From Algoriphagus zhangzhouensis (GTDB taxonomy: Bacteria > Bacteroidota > Bacteroidia > Cytophagales > Cyclobacteriaceae), in contig NZ_FRXN01000003.1 in the NCBI RefSeq assembly GCF_900148515.1, positions 1 through 64,000 of the forward strand: a stretch of DNA of 64,000 bases, in the 5' to 3' direction. Below the pieces are notes generated by a model. It had not been told where the DNA came from and made no database searches. It saw only the letters and a program-made list of their open reading frames with translations. This document shows positions 9,200 to 18,897 of this stretch, in pieces. Position numbers and translations under genes: made by a program. Numbering within the stretch: the stretch's first letter is position 1; the number at the start of each line of letters is the position of its first letter.

Positions 9200-10828
9200 T
9201 CAGTGTAGTATCAATTGCTTTCTTGTTCCTTTTTTGGTGTCTAAGGTGCTGAAGATCAACTTACCTGATGGGGAAATTAGATAAGGAACAGAACCTACCA
9301 GAATATCCTCAAAATCATAACTTGGTGAGATTTTTTGATTGTCTGGGTCAATCTTAAAAATTTTACCTTGAGCCATCACTTCATCAATTCTCACAGTAGT
9401 GATTTTCAGTGAATACCCAAGATCATCGGTGGAAGTATGAATCCCCTGCTCCAATTCTGCAGGTACACTTCTGATCAATGCATACACCTCTCCATCTACC
9501 TCAAAAATATCCGATTCCAAATGGATTGGGTTTCTTCCTATCAAGCGTACCGGCTCATTGTTATCGCCTTCTATTTCTTCTGTGAGATAGGCAGTTTTTA
9601 GATCTCCTTGAGAAGAAATCTGCAAAATCACAGTGGAAACAGGTGTTCTTTGATTGGCAAAAGTGATTAAATAATCTCCATTCGAAATTGGGGTAATTGA
9701 TTCCACTGAAGCCACATTCAAATCTTTGAACTTCACTTTTGAATCAGCTGGAATTTGCAACTTGGACTCTATTTCCGCATTGGTTATTTGCTTGGCAAAG
9801 ACTAAATCATCCTCAATTTTATAAATAGCAATACTTGGTTTTTTATTTAATCCATCTGCATAATATGGAGCAATTACAAACTGAGAACCAGCTGCTTCCT
9901 CAATTTTAATATCAATGCTAGGCCTTTTGTTGGGGCCTTCTGCAAAGGGAAGTGGGATCTGATTTAAAATATTACCCTCATGATCCATCCGGATAGCCCG
10001 AAGATTACTGTCATCTTTAGCGGATTGAGAGTTCAATGCCAATACTCCATAAGATGTTTGTGCATAAGTAATCCCAATCGGTGCTGATTCCATAGCAGTT
10101 ATCACTTGGTTGTCCCAAGACTTGGTAGCCATATCATATATCCCGGAAATATATTGAGGATCACTTGTAGCCATCATTCCAGCGATAAAGGCTTTTCCAT
10201 CCAAAGGAACATACTCTGTCTCTCCTTCTATCGCTTTTAATAATCTATTCTGCCGGCTAGTTTGATAGCTTTGGTTATCAACACCTTCATTTCTTATCGC
10301 AAAGGATACAAATGGCCAGAATTTATCATCCAATTGAATCTGATCCTCTTTTTTGAATTTGAATCCAGACCAAAGATCATTGTAATATCGATTTTCAAAG
10401 GCACCTATGTTCAACTTGGGCTTTCCGGCCAAAACTGTTTTCTGAAAATGCCCAAATTTCTTTCCTGCCAAATTTGCAGGCACCTTGGCTCCTGTAAGCA
10501 TGGGTTCAGCTTCCAAATTTGAAAATTGCGAAAAATTGGAAGCATCATATTTTTCTTCTACTGAGGAAATAACTTCACCTTCATCATCAGTAGTCACCTC
10601 TAAAAACATTAAACCATTCTTTTTATCCTGATATAGATAAAAATGGTTCAGTTGGGTTTTGGACTCGTCCCAAAAAGTCCCACTATAATATAATGCTCCT
10701 TTTTTAGCGGCTTTTTCTGCCTCAGCACTTAAAGGGAGATCTGCTTCATTGGCAGTAATAGATTGAGAATAGGCGAAAAAAAATCCTGTCATTCCCATCA
10801 AAAGGGTAAGTGTTATTTTCTTGATCAT
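9200..10828 (-). CDS. Secreted hypothetical protein, ~542 residues
   Basis: I chose the ATG at 10828 because it puts a standard signal peptide first (MIKKITLTLLMGMTGFFFAYSQ). An upstream in-frame ATG at 10864 would add 12 residues ahead of it. The mature protein is rich in beta-strand and turn sequence and has repeated hydrophobic-aromatic patterns (YISGIYDM, YLITFANQR, LIFSTLDTKKG), compatible with a propeller-like fold. I recognise no catalytic motif or named family. It is divergent from the sensor-kinase gene starting at 10988, with about 160 bp between them, so a shared regulatory region is likely. Extracytoplasmic location is well supported; function is unknown. Confidence 0.75.
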   Translation of the reverse strand: MIKKITLTLLMGMTGFFFAYSQSITANEADLPLSAEAEKAAKKGALYYSGTFWDESKTQLNHFYLYQDKKNGLMFLEVTTDDEGEVISSVEEKYDASNFSQFSNLEAEPMLTGAKVPANLAGKKFGHFQKTVLAGKPKLNIGAFENRYYNDLWSGFKFKKEDQIQLDDKFWPFVSFAIRNEGVDNQSYQTSRQNRLLKAIEGETEYVPLDGKAFIAGMMATSDPQYISGIYDMATKSWDNQVITAMESAPIGITYAQTSYGVLALNSQSAKDDSNLRAIRMDHEGNILNQIPLPFAEGPNKRPSIDIKIEEAAGSQFVIAPYYADGLNKKPSIAIYKIEDDLVFAKQITNAEIESKLQIPADSKVKFKDLNVASVESITPISNGDYLITFANQRTPVSTVILQISSQGDLKTAYLTEEIEGDNNEPVRLIGRNPIHLESDIFEVDGEVYALIRSVPAELEQGIHTSTDDLGYSLKITTVRIDEVMAQGKIFKIDPDNQKISPSYDFEDILVGSVPYLISPSGKLIFSTLDTKKGTRKQLILH

Positions 10829-10987
10829 TGCTTTGAGAGTTTTGTTTATCCAAAATTCCCTCAATAGATCTCCTTTTATCTACCCAATTACCTTGATTTT
10901 TCTCCCTGTTTTCGGGGAGAAAGAACACTTTTGAGGATTTTAATCTCATTTTTTTTATTTTCCATCGCCAAGAAAACCTTAAGCCTC

Positions 10988-12949
10988 ATGAGTCATAAAA
11001 AACATGCCTCTGCATTTTTCGGAGTGCTTTTAGCATTCAGTTTTTCAGCCTTCGCCCAAAAGGACAGTTTATTTAATGCAGCAGAAAATTTTCATCAAGA
11101 AAACAAACCATTAGAGGCTGTAGAAGCCTACAAAAATATCGGTCGATATTTTGAATCCATTCAAGATTATGATTCTGCCTTTCATTTTTATCGAATTGAA
11201 GGAGAATATATCAAAGAGCACATTGAAAAACCGACTCGGGATTCACTTTTGGGAAAAGTCTACATGGATTTTTCATTCGTTGCCTTAGGGATGAGAAATT
11301 TGGACATGGCCCTCCCCTATTTGGATAGCGCTGAGTTTATTTATGAAAAGTTAAAAAGCTATGGAGACCTTGCAAGGGTGATGAATAACCGAGCCAATGC
11401 TTTGAATGAAATGAACCGTTTCCAAGAGGCAATTGGCTATTTGCTGAAAGCTATTGAATATGGTGAACTTGTAGAAAATAAGGAAAGTGAAGATGCTTTA
11501 CTCAACAGCGTTTACAACAATATTGGTAAAAACTACCTGTCCCTGGAAGATTGGAGCAACGCAGCCAAATACACTCAAATGGCCATTAACATCCACTCAT
11601 CCTATGAAATCAACAATGCTCACGCCCGATTGAACCTTAGCAACGCTTATATAGGAATGGATTCGACAGAGCTTGCCATTCAGGCTGCCTTGGAGGCGGA
11701 AGAAATCTACAAGGAAGTCGGCTTTGCCTATGGTATAATCGCCGCTAAAAACAATATTGGTCTGGCTCTAAAAAATCAAGGGAATTGGGAGGAGGCTTCA
11801 AAACTCTTCGAAGAATCTATATTGATGTCTGAAGAAGTAAATTATCCATTGGGAAAACTGGAAGCTATGATCAACAGGTCTCCTATTTTAGCATCCAATG
11901 GACAGTTTGTCAAGGCCATTTCAGAAATGAAAGAAGCAGAAGAACTATGTCTCCTATATGATGATAATCAATACCTCAAATCTGTTCAAGAGAATTTGGC
12001 TGAATTGTATGAAAAAACAGGAAACACTTCACTTGCTTTAACCTATTTCAAGTCTTTCAAAGCTCTGGATGATTCCCTGAAATCCTCAGAAAACGTCAAA
12101 AACGTCAATGATCTATTGCTTCGATATGAGTCTTCTGAGAAAGAAAAGCAGCTAGCAAAACAGGAAGCTGAAATTCAGACTCAAAATGCTACCCTTGCCA
12201 TCAAAAACTCGCAGCTTGCCTATCTTCTGTCAGGCTTGGGAATTCTTATACTCGGGGGCACTTTCTTTTATAGTCGAAATCGATCCTTGCAAAAGGAGGC
12301 ACTTCAACAGGCTGTGATTGAAGAAAAAGAAAAAGGGCTAGATGCTGTCATTCAAGCCACAGAGGAAGAAAGAAAACGAATCAGTAAAGACCTCCACGAT
12401 GGGATCGGTCAACAATTGGCGGCATTGAAACTTGGGCTTCAAAACATCCAAAAAAGAGCTGGCCAAGACATCCAACCAGAATTGATGGAAATAACCGGAC
12501 GGTTTTCGAAGTCAGCAGATGAAATAAGGCAGATTTCCCACCAAATGATGCCAAGGGCCTTGATGGAAGCGGGGTTGGTACAAGCATCAGAGGATTTGTT
12601 GAGGAATACCTTTCAATACTCCGATATCCACTATGAATTTGAACACCATGGAATGGAGGAGAGACTTGATGAAAGAATTGAAATCAGTATTTACAGAGTT
12701 CTTCAGGAGCTTTTGACCAATATTCTCAAACACTCCCAGGCTAATCATGTGAACATTCAGCTATTGAAATTGAAAAATAAGTTGACTCTTTTGGTTGAAG
12801 ACAATGGACAGGGAATATCAAATGAAAACTCTAAAGGTCATGGACAGATGAATATCAGAAACCGATTGGACCTTATAAAGGGAACTGTCAACTATGAACC
12901 AGGCTCAGAAAACGGACTACTTGCAATCATTACCGTCCCTTTAGATTAA
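10988..12949 (+). CDS. TPR-containing NarL/LytS-type sensor histidine kinase
   Basis: The start at 10988 (MSHKKHASAFFGVLLAF) gives a signal peptide ending SAFAQ; an upstream in-frame ATG at 10931 is less likely. The 653-residue protein has a periplasmic array of TPR helices (~residues 30-370), a coiled coil, one membrane span (LLSGLGILILGGTFFY), then a HisKA_3 dimerisation domain with phospho-acceptor His near 470 in KDLHDGIGQQ. A HATPase_c domain follows, with an N-box (ELLTNILKHSQ) and G1 box (VEDNGQGI). It should sense an envelope cue and phosphorylate the regulator whose start codon directly follows its stop codon. This architecture is common in Bacteroidota, and the ligand cannot be read from sequence. 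Confidence 0.93.
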   Translation: MSHKKHASAFFGVLLAFSFSAFAQKDSLFNAAENFHQENKPLEAVEAYKNIGRYFESIQDYDSAFHFYRIEGEYIKEHIEKPTRDSLLGKVYMDFSFVALGMRNLDMALPYLDSAEFIYEKLKSYGDLARVMNNRANALNEMNRFQEAIGYLLKAIEYGELVENKESEDALLNSVYNNIGKNYLSLEDWSNAAKYTQMAINIHSSYEINNAHARLNLSNAYIGMDSTELAIQAALEAEEIYKEVGFAYGIIAAKNNIGLALKNQGNWEEASKLFEESILMSEEVNYPLGKLEAMINRSPILASNGQFVKAISEMKEAEELCLLYDDNQYLKSVQENLAELYEKTGNTSLALTYFKSFKALDDSLKSSENVKNVNDLLLRYESSEKEKQLAKQEAEIQTQNATLAIKNSQLAYLLSGLGILILGGTFFYSRNRSLQKEALQQAVIEEKEKGLDAVIQATEEERKRISKDLHDGIGQQLAALKLGLQNIQKRAGQDIQPELMEITGRFSKSADEIRQISHQMMPRALMEAGLVQASEDLLRNTFQYSDIHYEFEHHGMEERLDERIEISIYRVLQELLTNILKHSQANHVNIQLLKLKNKLTLLVEDNGQGISNENSKGHGQMNIRNRLDLIKGTVNYEPGSENGLLAIITVPLD

Positions 12950-13594
12950 ATGGAAAAAATCAGAATAGTAATTGTAGATGACCATCAGTTGATTTGCGAT
13001 GGACTTTCAAGGATCATTCAAGAAATCCCTGAATTTGAGGTTATTACTACTTATCAAAATCCAATAGAGGCTTTACAAAAAATCCCTGTTTGGAAGCCTG
13101 ATATTCTCTTGGTTGATTTTGAGATGCCGGGATTAAATGGTCTAGAATTAATCCAAAAACTAAAGCTAGAAATTCCCGACCTAAGATCTATTTTATTAAC
13201 CATGCATTTGGACAAGGCAACTGTCAAAGAAGCCTTGAGTCAAGGTGTAAACGCTTATATCTTAAAAAACTTGGATGAATTCGAACTGAGGATTGCTTTG
13301 GAAAAGGTAAGAAACGATCAAAATTACTACAGTGCGCCGGTCACCGAAGTCTTAAACGACAAATACAAAGTGATTCAAAAAAACTCAAATTCCCAATTGG
13401 AAAGTTTAAGTAATCGAGAGCGAGAAGTTTTACGATTAATAGCTGAAGCATTTTCTACCAAGGAGATTGCACATCAACTAAGCGTTGAAATTTCCACTAT
13501 TGAAACTCATAGAAAATCACTTCTCAGAAAGTTGGATGTCAGAAATGTTGCTGGACTGGTTCGCATAGCCATTCAAGAAGGACTGGTTACATGA
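12950..13594 (+). CDS. NarL/FixJ-family response regulator
   Basis: 214 residues. The receiver domain has the acidic pair D10/D11, the phospho-acceptor D56 (LLVDFEMPG), a Thr at LLTMH and Lys at YILKN. The C-terminal LuxR-type helix-turn-helix reads LSNREREVLRLIAEAFSTK...VSTIETHRKSLLRKL. The ATG abuts the TAA of the kinase gene with no gap, so the two are translationally linked. The target promoters are unknown; no binding site could be assigned. Confidence 0.95.
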   Translation: MEKIRIVIVDDHQLICDGLSRIIQEIPEFEVITTYQNPIEALQKIPVWKPDILLVDFEMPGLNGLELIQKLKLEIPDLRSILLTMHLDKATVKEALSQGVNAYILKNLDEFELRIALEKVRNDQNYYSAPVTEVLNDKYKVIQKNSNSQLESLSNREREVLRLIAEAFSTKEIAHQLSVEISTIETHRKSLLRKLDVRNVAGLVRIAIQEGLVT

Positions 13595-13616
13595 TAGCAG
13601 CGAGGTGTATAAAAAC

Positions 13617-13643
13617 AAAAAGAGGGCTGTTAGCCCTCTTTTT
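13617..13643. terminator. Bidirectional intrinsic terminator
   Basis: 12-bp arms (AAAAAGAGGGCT at 13617-13628 with 13632-13643) and a 3-nt loop between convergent genes. A- and T-runs flank it on both sides, so it can end the kinase/regulator message and the phosphatase message. Confidence 0.9.
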
Positions 13644-16247
13644 TTATTTCACTTCAAGTTTTTCTGAGTTTGTACTGATTCTCAATCCTTTCTTTTCAAC
13701 CAAAAGACCTGAATCGTGATCTTCGATGATGATCGTGAAAGAGTCATCTGTAAACACTTTTGGCTTATATCCCCTCGCAGGGATTCTCCTTTTGTATTCC
13801 AACTCACCCGTCCTTTCATTAATTACTGATAGCAATGGAAATTTAGCATTGGGAACAACAGCAATTTCCGCCAGATGACCAATTGCCTTTTTTCCATAGT
13901 TATCTTCCACAGAAACTTCCACTGGCCAATCTGAATATTGTCCATTAGGATCTAGAATTGGATCTACATATCTCGGCCAGCATTCAATCTTCATCTTTTG
14001 ATTTTCCTTATCAAATGTGATAATTCCATAGCCAGTTGCTCTATCATAGATTCGAGCAGGTTCCAATCCTGTTTTATGTGGATTGCCAATAGCATAAACT
14101 GTCATTTTATTCCCAAAACCATCCTCAAAATCACCAGTATACTTCGGCTTGCCCGGAATGGATCGATGACTGGCATCCACTGTTGGCCACCATCTTCTAG
14201 GCCATAAATTATTCAAAGCAGGTCCTGCAAAGGCAAATCCTGAATCTCTATACTCGTCTACTCCATATTGAACAGTACTTGCCAAATGCTGATCTCCAGC
14301 AATATGAAGAGCATGACTTTTACGGATTATCCGCACCGCCTTATCTCTTCCCTTTTGTGGCCAGCCATTGGAATCCATATCAATCGTAGGTGCATCGCCA
14401 GCCGGATACTCCCCTTTCTCTGGAATAGGTAATCTCGGTACAATCTCATCGATCAAGCTTCCTTCTGGCAATGTGGCAACTGTACAAAAGTTGGTTTGGG
14501 ATAAAACCGCCTTCATTTGTGTATCAGGAGTCCAATTCTCCACCCAGCTTTCCAAAAATTTCAACTGCCTATCCCCAAGTAAGGTGGCATCAATATCATA
14601 CTGCTTTTTGATATCAAAATCTGGATTCTGGATAAATCCATTTTGAACCTTTGCCTCAGTTGGAAGGACATTTTTAGGAGCAGATTTGAATTTCCTATCC
14701 TCCAAAACCGCAAAACTGACACCTCCATAAACCCATTCTGTGTAATAAACTCCAATGTTTTGCTTGATCGCCGTAGAGTCAAAAGGATCTGGCAAATGGC
14801 TGGTTTGCGTTTCCTGAACCATATTTACCCATTCACCTGGCATTTTATATCCGCCTTGATCTTGAGCAATGTATCCCCATCCTTTATCAGTTGGTGCAAC
14901 TTTTCCTCCTTCTCCCCAGACATTGCCATGATAGACATCATGATCATCTGGAATGAATGCAGAAGGAATTGTTCTAAAGATATTTCGATAGGACCACCCG
15001 AACATGTACCATTTTCTCAAATAGTCCAGACTTGACTTTTCAAAAGGACCCGTTTGTATACCAAAACCACCTGTTCCTTCATAGAATTGATCTCCCAAGA
15101 AAAAGGCGATCTCAGGGTTGTGCTTGGCAACATTGATACTTACCTCTTCATCAGGAAATCCGTAGTCCGCATTACAACTGAAAACAGCTGCTTTGAGATT
15201 TTCCAAAGATTCCGGCTCCTTCGCGATTTCACCATAATAATAGAAATCTTCTACCCCTGTTTTCAAAGGAATCGAAACCCCAACTCTGTAACCGGTCTTT
15301 CCTTTATCCCAATTTTCAATTCTAAACTTGGCAGTTCTGGCCATTGGCTGAATAGTAGCCTCTCCTACTTTTTCCCAGCCAGAATCATTTTTGATTTCTA
15401 AAAAGACTTTGGAGTCAGCTATTTTCTCTATCGGAGCCAATTGAGCAGTCAACTTCAATGTACCTTGATGCAAGGTGTATTGAGAAAAGCAAATCGGTCC
15501 AAAAAACTGTTTTGAATTAAAAGTCAATTTCTCTCCTTCAAAAGACCAATCAGAAAAGGCTACCAAAGGACTTGACTCGTCGCTTTTATCCTTGGATGCA
15601 TGGGCAACCAAACTGATATTCCCTTCCAAAATCTGAGGCTCAATGCTAGCGATTTCAAGTTTTACAGATTTCCCTTTCTGAGGCTTCGCTGATAATGATA
15701 GCATGTATTTCCCCTTTTGATAGCTTGCTACCAGAGCTAATTCTATCTCTTGATTCAAGTCCAAAGTTTCTTTTGACTCCAAATCATTTCCGACAAGTTT
15801 ACCTAGTCCATTTATCCCCACATCCAATCCTTCTCCAAAAACTGCTGAGGATCGATAATCTGCAAATTTCCCTTTGGCACCTAAACGGAAACCAACAAAA
15901 GCATTTCCTTCACCTATCAATTCTTTATTCAACCAGGAGATTTTGACTGATTCATTGAAAGAAACTAATTTATCTCCCAATTGATGAGTCAAAATATGAA
16001 GAGTTCTGTTGGGTCCAGAAATGACACATTGGGCTTTTCCATTCACAATTTCCCAATCCTGAAGCCTGTTACCCCAGTATTCAGGACCGACCCATTTCAT
16101 ATCTGGCCAGTTTTCCCAATTACTTTTATAGGTGTGCTGATCTTCGGAAATGATTTCCTTCAATCCAGAAAATGCCTGAACAGGAAATGTAAATGCACTA
16201 CTTAAAGTGGAAAGAGCTATAGTCTTTACAGCTGATCTTCTCTTCAT
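13644..16247 (-). CDS. PhoD-like metallophosphatase (alkaline phosphatase D family) with a long N-terminal extension
   Basis: 867 residues, starting MKRRSAVKTIALSTLSSAF. The twin Arg before a modest hydrophobic stretch suggests Tat export, as in known PhoD enzymes. The C-terminal ~510 residues carry the PhoD metal-site motifs: FSCNAD (356-361), FFLGDQFYEG (382-391), PDDHDVY (433-439), LEDRKF (515-520), LLGDRQLKFL (556-565) and HIAGDQH (648-654). Residues ~40-340 form an extra beta-rich region before the catalytic domain, longer than the short N-terminal domain of Bacillus PhoD. The protein probably hydrolyses phosphodiesters or monoesters at the cell surface, using Fe/Ca or similar metals, but the substrate is unknown. 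It stands alone on its strand, with no phosphate-starvation gene beside it. Confidence 0.85.
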   Translation of the reverse strand: MKRRSAVKTIALSTLSSAFTFPVQAFSGLKEIISEDQHTYKSNWENWPDMKWVGPEYWGNRLQDWEIVNGKAQCVISGPNRTLHILTHQLGDKLVSFNESVKISWLNKELIGEGNAFVGFRLGAKGKFADYRSSAVFGEGLDVGINGLGKLVGNDLESKETLDLNQEIELALVASYQKGKYMLSLSAKPQKGKSVKLEIASIEPQILEGNISLVAHASKDKSDESSPLVAFSDWSFEGEKLTFNSKQFFGPICFSQYTLHQGTLKLTAQLAPIEKIADSKVFLEIKNDSGWEKVGEATIQPMARTAKFRIENWDKGKTGYRVGVSIPLKTGVEDFYYYGEIAKEPESLENLKAAVFSCNADYGFPDEEVSINVAKHNPEIAFFLGDQFYEGTGGFGIQTGPFEKSSLDYLRKWYMFGWSYRNIFRTIPSAFIPDDHDVYHGNVWGEGGKVAPTDKGWGYIAQDQGGYKMPGEWVNMVQETQTSHLPDPFDSTAIKQNIGVYYTEWVYGGVSFAVLEDRKFKSAPKNVLPTEAKVQNGFIQNPDFDIKKQYDIDATLLGDRQLKFLESWVENWTPDTQMKAVLSQTNFCTVATLPEGSLIDEIVPRLPIPEKGEYPAGDAPTIDMDSNGWPQKGRDKAVRIIRKSHALHIAGDQHLASTVQYGVDEYRDSGFAFAGPALNNLWPRRWWPTVDASHRSIPGKPKYTGDFEDGFGNKMTVYAIGNPHKTGLEPARIYDRATGYGIITFDKENQKMKIECWPRYVDPILDPNGQYSDWPVEVSVEDNYGKKAIGHLAEIAVVPNAKFPLLSVINERTGELEYKRRIPARGYKPKVFTDDSFTIIIEDHDSGLLVEKKGLRISTNSEKLEVK

Positions 16248-16363
16248 AATTTAATGGTAATTGAATCTTAAAAATAGGTCAAATAGCCTAAGTATTTTAT
16301 ACCGTTAAAAAAACTATTAAAAATAATCCAACATCCCTTATTTTCGATGAATTTTTAATTCTA

Positions 16364-17278
16364 ATGATCAAAAGCTCTCAAACTACTCAGGGTCTGATCC
16401 TTGCCTTATCTGCTGCCATTTTTTGGGGTATTTCAGGAAATTGTGCCCAATACCTTTTTGAATATAAAGCGATTGATCCTTCTTGGTTGGTATGTTGGAG
16501 GTTGATGCTTGCTGGCCTCTTATTGGTTAGCTATGAACTTTTCAAGAAAGGAAAACAGACCTTTGAAATATGGAAGACCAAAAGCTCCCTGATTCAATTA
16601 CTGGTTTTCAGTATTTTCGGAATGTTAGCTGTTCAATATTCCTATTTCTACAGCATCAAACTTTCCAATGCTGCTACAGCCACTGTCTTGCAGTATATCG
16701 GTCCTGTCTTCGTGGTTTCTTTTTATGCCATCAAGTTTAGAAGATGGCCCGTTTTGGTTGAATTTGCTTCGATGTTTTTTGCAGTAGCAGGAACCTTCCT
16801 ATTAGTGACTCATGGCAACTGGAATGAATTAGTCATTTCGGAAGGAGCTTTTTTCTGGGGAATTATTTCAGCAATCACTTTGGCCTTTTATACCATTTAT
16901 CCTGTTCAGCTTCTAAAAAAGTATTCCGCCGCCAGTATCACGGGATGGGCTATGTTGATTGGAGGGTTGATCCTTTCGGTATTTCTCCAACCTTGGCAAA
17001 TTGATGGCATTTGGGATGCAAGTACTATTGCAGTTTTCGCCTACATTATTCTTTTTGGAAGCTTGATTCCATTTATGTTTTTCCTCAGTGCGGTGCCAAA
17101 AATTGGAGCCCAAACTGCTTCTCTCCTATGTAGCGTAGAGCCTTTGGCTGCAGCAATCATGGCCGTTCTTTGGTTAGGAGTGAGCTTTAGCTTGATGGAT
17201 TGGATGGGAACAGCCCTGATTTTATCCACGATAGTTTTATTGACTTTTGCGACTAAGCCTAAGGAAATCCACCTATAA
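16364..17278 (+). CDS. EamA/DMT-family transporter
   Basis: 304 residues with about ten predicted membrane spans in two similar halves, the layout of EamA (DUF6) drug/metabolite transporters. The first half holds SAAIFWGISGN and the second AFFWGIISAITLAFYTIYP. Both halves end with the Pro/Gly-rich helix typical of the family (ATVLQYIGPVFV, ASLLCSVEPLAAAIMA). It is an inner-membrane metabolite exporter or importer of unknown substrate. The CDF gene follows 62 bp downstream on the same strand, so they may be co-transcribed. Confidence 0.9.
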   Translation: MIKSSQTTQGLILALSAAIFWGISGNCAQYLFEYKAIDPSWLVCWRLMLAGLLLVSYELFKKGKQTFEIWKTKSSLIQLLVFSIFGMLAVQYSYFYSIKLSNAATATVLQYIGPVFVVSFYAIKFRRWPVLVEFASMFFAVAGTFLLVTHGNWNELVISEGAFFWGIISAITLAFYTIYPVQLLKKYSAASITGWAMLIGGLILSVFLQPWQIDGIWDASTIAVFAYIILFGSLIPFMFFLSAVPKIGAQTASLLCSVEPLAAAIMAVLWLGVSFSLMDWMGTALILSTIVLLTFATKPKEIHL

Positions 17279-17340
17279 GATTTCTTTCTGCAATTCCCTT
17301 GCAGCCCTCTTTTGCTAATTTAGGTTTCAAATAGCAAACT

Positions 17341-18264
17341 ATGGCGCATTCTCATTCCCATCATGATCATACTCACGGATCTGGCAACCTGAAACTTGCA
17401 TTTTTCCTCAACCTTGGATTCACCATACTAGAATTGATCGGAGGCATATATGTCAATTCGGTTGCAATTTTATCAGATGCAATTCATGACTTGGGGGACT
17501 CCCTCTCTTTGGGATTGGCTTGGGGATTGGACATCAAATCGAAACAAAAGGCAAATGACAATTTTTCATTCGGGTATGGAAGATTCTCCCTTTTAGGAGC
17601 CCTTATCAATGGATTAGTTTTGATAATTGGATCTGTATTTATTGTTAAAGAAGCCATAGAACGACTTTTCAATCCAGAACCGAGCAATGCTACTGGCATG
17701 ATACTTTTTGCAATTGTGGGAGTAGCAGTAAATGGTTATGCAGCTTGGAAAGTCAGTCATGGTAACTCTCAAAATGAAAAAGTAATCAGCTGGCATTTGA
17801 TGGAGGATGTATTGGGATGGGTTGCAGTTTTGATAGCAGGGATTCTTTTATTTTTCTTTGATATCCCTTGGATTGACCCGGTTCTTTCACTAGCCATTTC
17901 TACATTTATACTTTGGAATGTGGTCAGAAACTTGAAAGAGACGATCTATATTTTTCTTCAAGCGGTTCCATCCAATATTTCTCTTGACAAAATCAAAACT
18001 GATATCCTTTCTCAGCCGAATGTTGAATCCCTTCATCATGTGCACATTTGGTCACTAGAGGGAGCCAACCATGTCTTTACTGCCCATATCAAATTAAAGG
18101 AAATCAATGATCTTCGAGAACTATCAGAAACCAAGTTGGAAGTTCAAAAGATACTAAAGGAATATCCATTAGGACATTATACCATTGAATGGGAGCTTTC
18201 CAATGAGGAATGCGCTTTGGAGGAGCATGAACATGATCATTCTGAAAATGCACATTCTCATTAA
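17341..18264 (+). CDS. Cation diffusion facilitator (Zn/Cd/Co efflux) protein
   Basis: 307 residues. A His-rich N-terminus (AHSHSHHDHTHG) and C-terminus (EEHEHDHSENAHSH) bracket six membrane spans and a cytoplasmic domain. Transmembrane motifs of the CDF family are present: SDAIHDLGDS in helix 2 and HLMEDVLGW in helix 5, supplying the His/Asp residues of the zinc site. The cytoplasmic domain carries HHVHIWSLEG. It exports Zn2+ or similar divalent metals in exchange for protons. It is closest in layout to CzcD/ZitB, but specificity cannot be fixed from sequence. Confidence 0.93.
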   Translation: MAHSHSHHDHTHGSGNLKLAFFLNLGFTILELIGGIYVNSVAILSDAIHDLGDSLSLGLAWGLDIKSKQKANDNFSFGYGRFSLLGALINGLVLIIGSVFIVKEAIERLFNPEPSNATGMILFAIVGVAVNGYAAWKVSHGNSQNEKVISWHLMEDVLGWVAVLIAGILLFFFDIPWIDPVLSLAISTFILWNVVRNLKETIYIFLQAVPSNISLDKIKTDILSQPNVESLHHVHIWSLEGANHVFTAHIKLKEINDLRELSETKLEVQKILKEYPLGHYTIEWELSNEECALEEHEHDHSENAHSH

Positions 18265-18278
18265 GCAACCATTCTCAT

Positions 18279-18860
18279 TTAATACTTTATCATCTGGTTT
18301 ACACAATCCCTTAGCACAGGAACCACAACCTCCTCAAACCATGGATTTCTTCTCATCCACATTCTGTTTCTTGGAGAAGGATGGACCAATGGGAAATATG
18401 TAGGCAAATACTCTTCAAAGTTTTTTACCGTTTCAGTCAGAGTCTTTTTCCTGCCTTGGAGGTAATAAGCTTGGGAATAACTCCCAATTAATAAAATCAA
18501 TTTCACTTGAGGCATATGGTTAATTAGAGATTCATGCCATTGTGGAGCACATTCTTTTCTCGGAGGAAGATCCCCACCTTTCCCCCTACCCGGATAACAA
18601 AATCCCATGGGCATAATACCAAATAGCACAGGATTGTAAAATGTCTCCCGATCCACACCCAGCCATTTTCTCAATTCATCTCCACTTGGATCATTCCAGG
18701 GAATTCCTGTCGCATGAACTTTGGTCCCAGGCGCTTGCCCCACTACTAAAATTTTACTTTCGGGATGAATAGACACCACTGGTCTAGGTCCCAGCGGAAG
18801 GTTTGCTTTACAGATATCACATTTCCGAACTTGTTCCAATAGCTGCTGTAAATCACTCAT
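18279..18860 (-). CDS. Uracil-DNA glycosylase superfamily protein, probable 4Fe-4S type
   Basis: 193 residues. Motif GQAPG (41-45) is followed by GIPWNDPSGDELRKWLG, and HPSPRN lies at 160-165; these correspond to motifs 1 and 3 of the UDG fold. Four cysteines are spaced C14-x2-C17...C88-x15-C104, the pattern of iron-sulfur family 4 enzymes. It would excise uracil or a related lesion from DNA. The Gln of GQAPG replaces the Glu common in family 4 (GEAPG), so substrate range may differ. It converges on the CDF gene, with 14 bp between stop codons. Confidence 0.82.
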   Translation of the reverse strand: MSDLQQLLEQVRKCDICKANLPLGPRPVVSIHPESKILVVGQAPGTKVHATGIPWNDPSGDELRKWLGVDRETFYNPVLFGIMPMGFCYPGRGKGGDLPPRKECAPQWHESLINHMPQVKLILLIGSYSQAYYLQGRKKTLTETVKNFEEYLPTYFPLVHPSPRNRMWMRRNPWFEEVVVPVLRDCVNQMIKY

Positions 18861-18897
18861 CTAGACAAATACCTAATAATTATGTTAAATTAAACCT

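Noticed and set aside
10931..10987. Upstream ATG at 10931 as the sensor-kinase start
   Set aside because: The inner ATG at 10988 gives a clean signal peptide directly at the N-terminus; the extra 19 residues would put a second hydrophobic stretch ahead of it.
15054..15401. Plus-strand frames inside the PhoD-like gene
   Set aside because: Antisense to a well-supported coding sequence with PhoD motifs and without features of their own.
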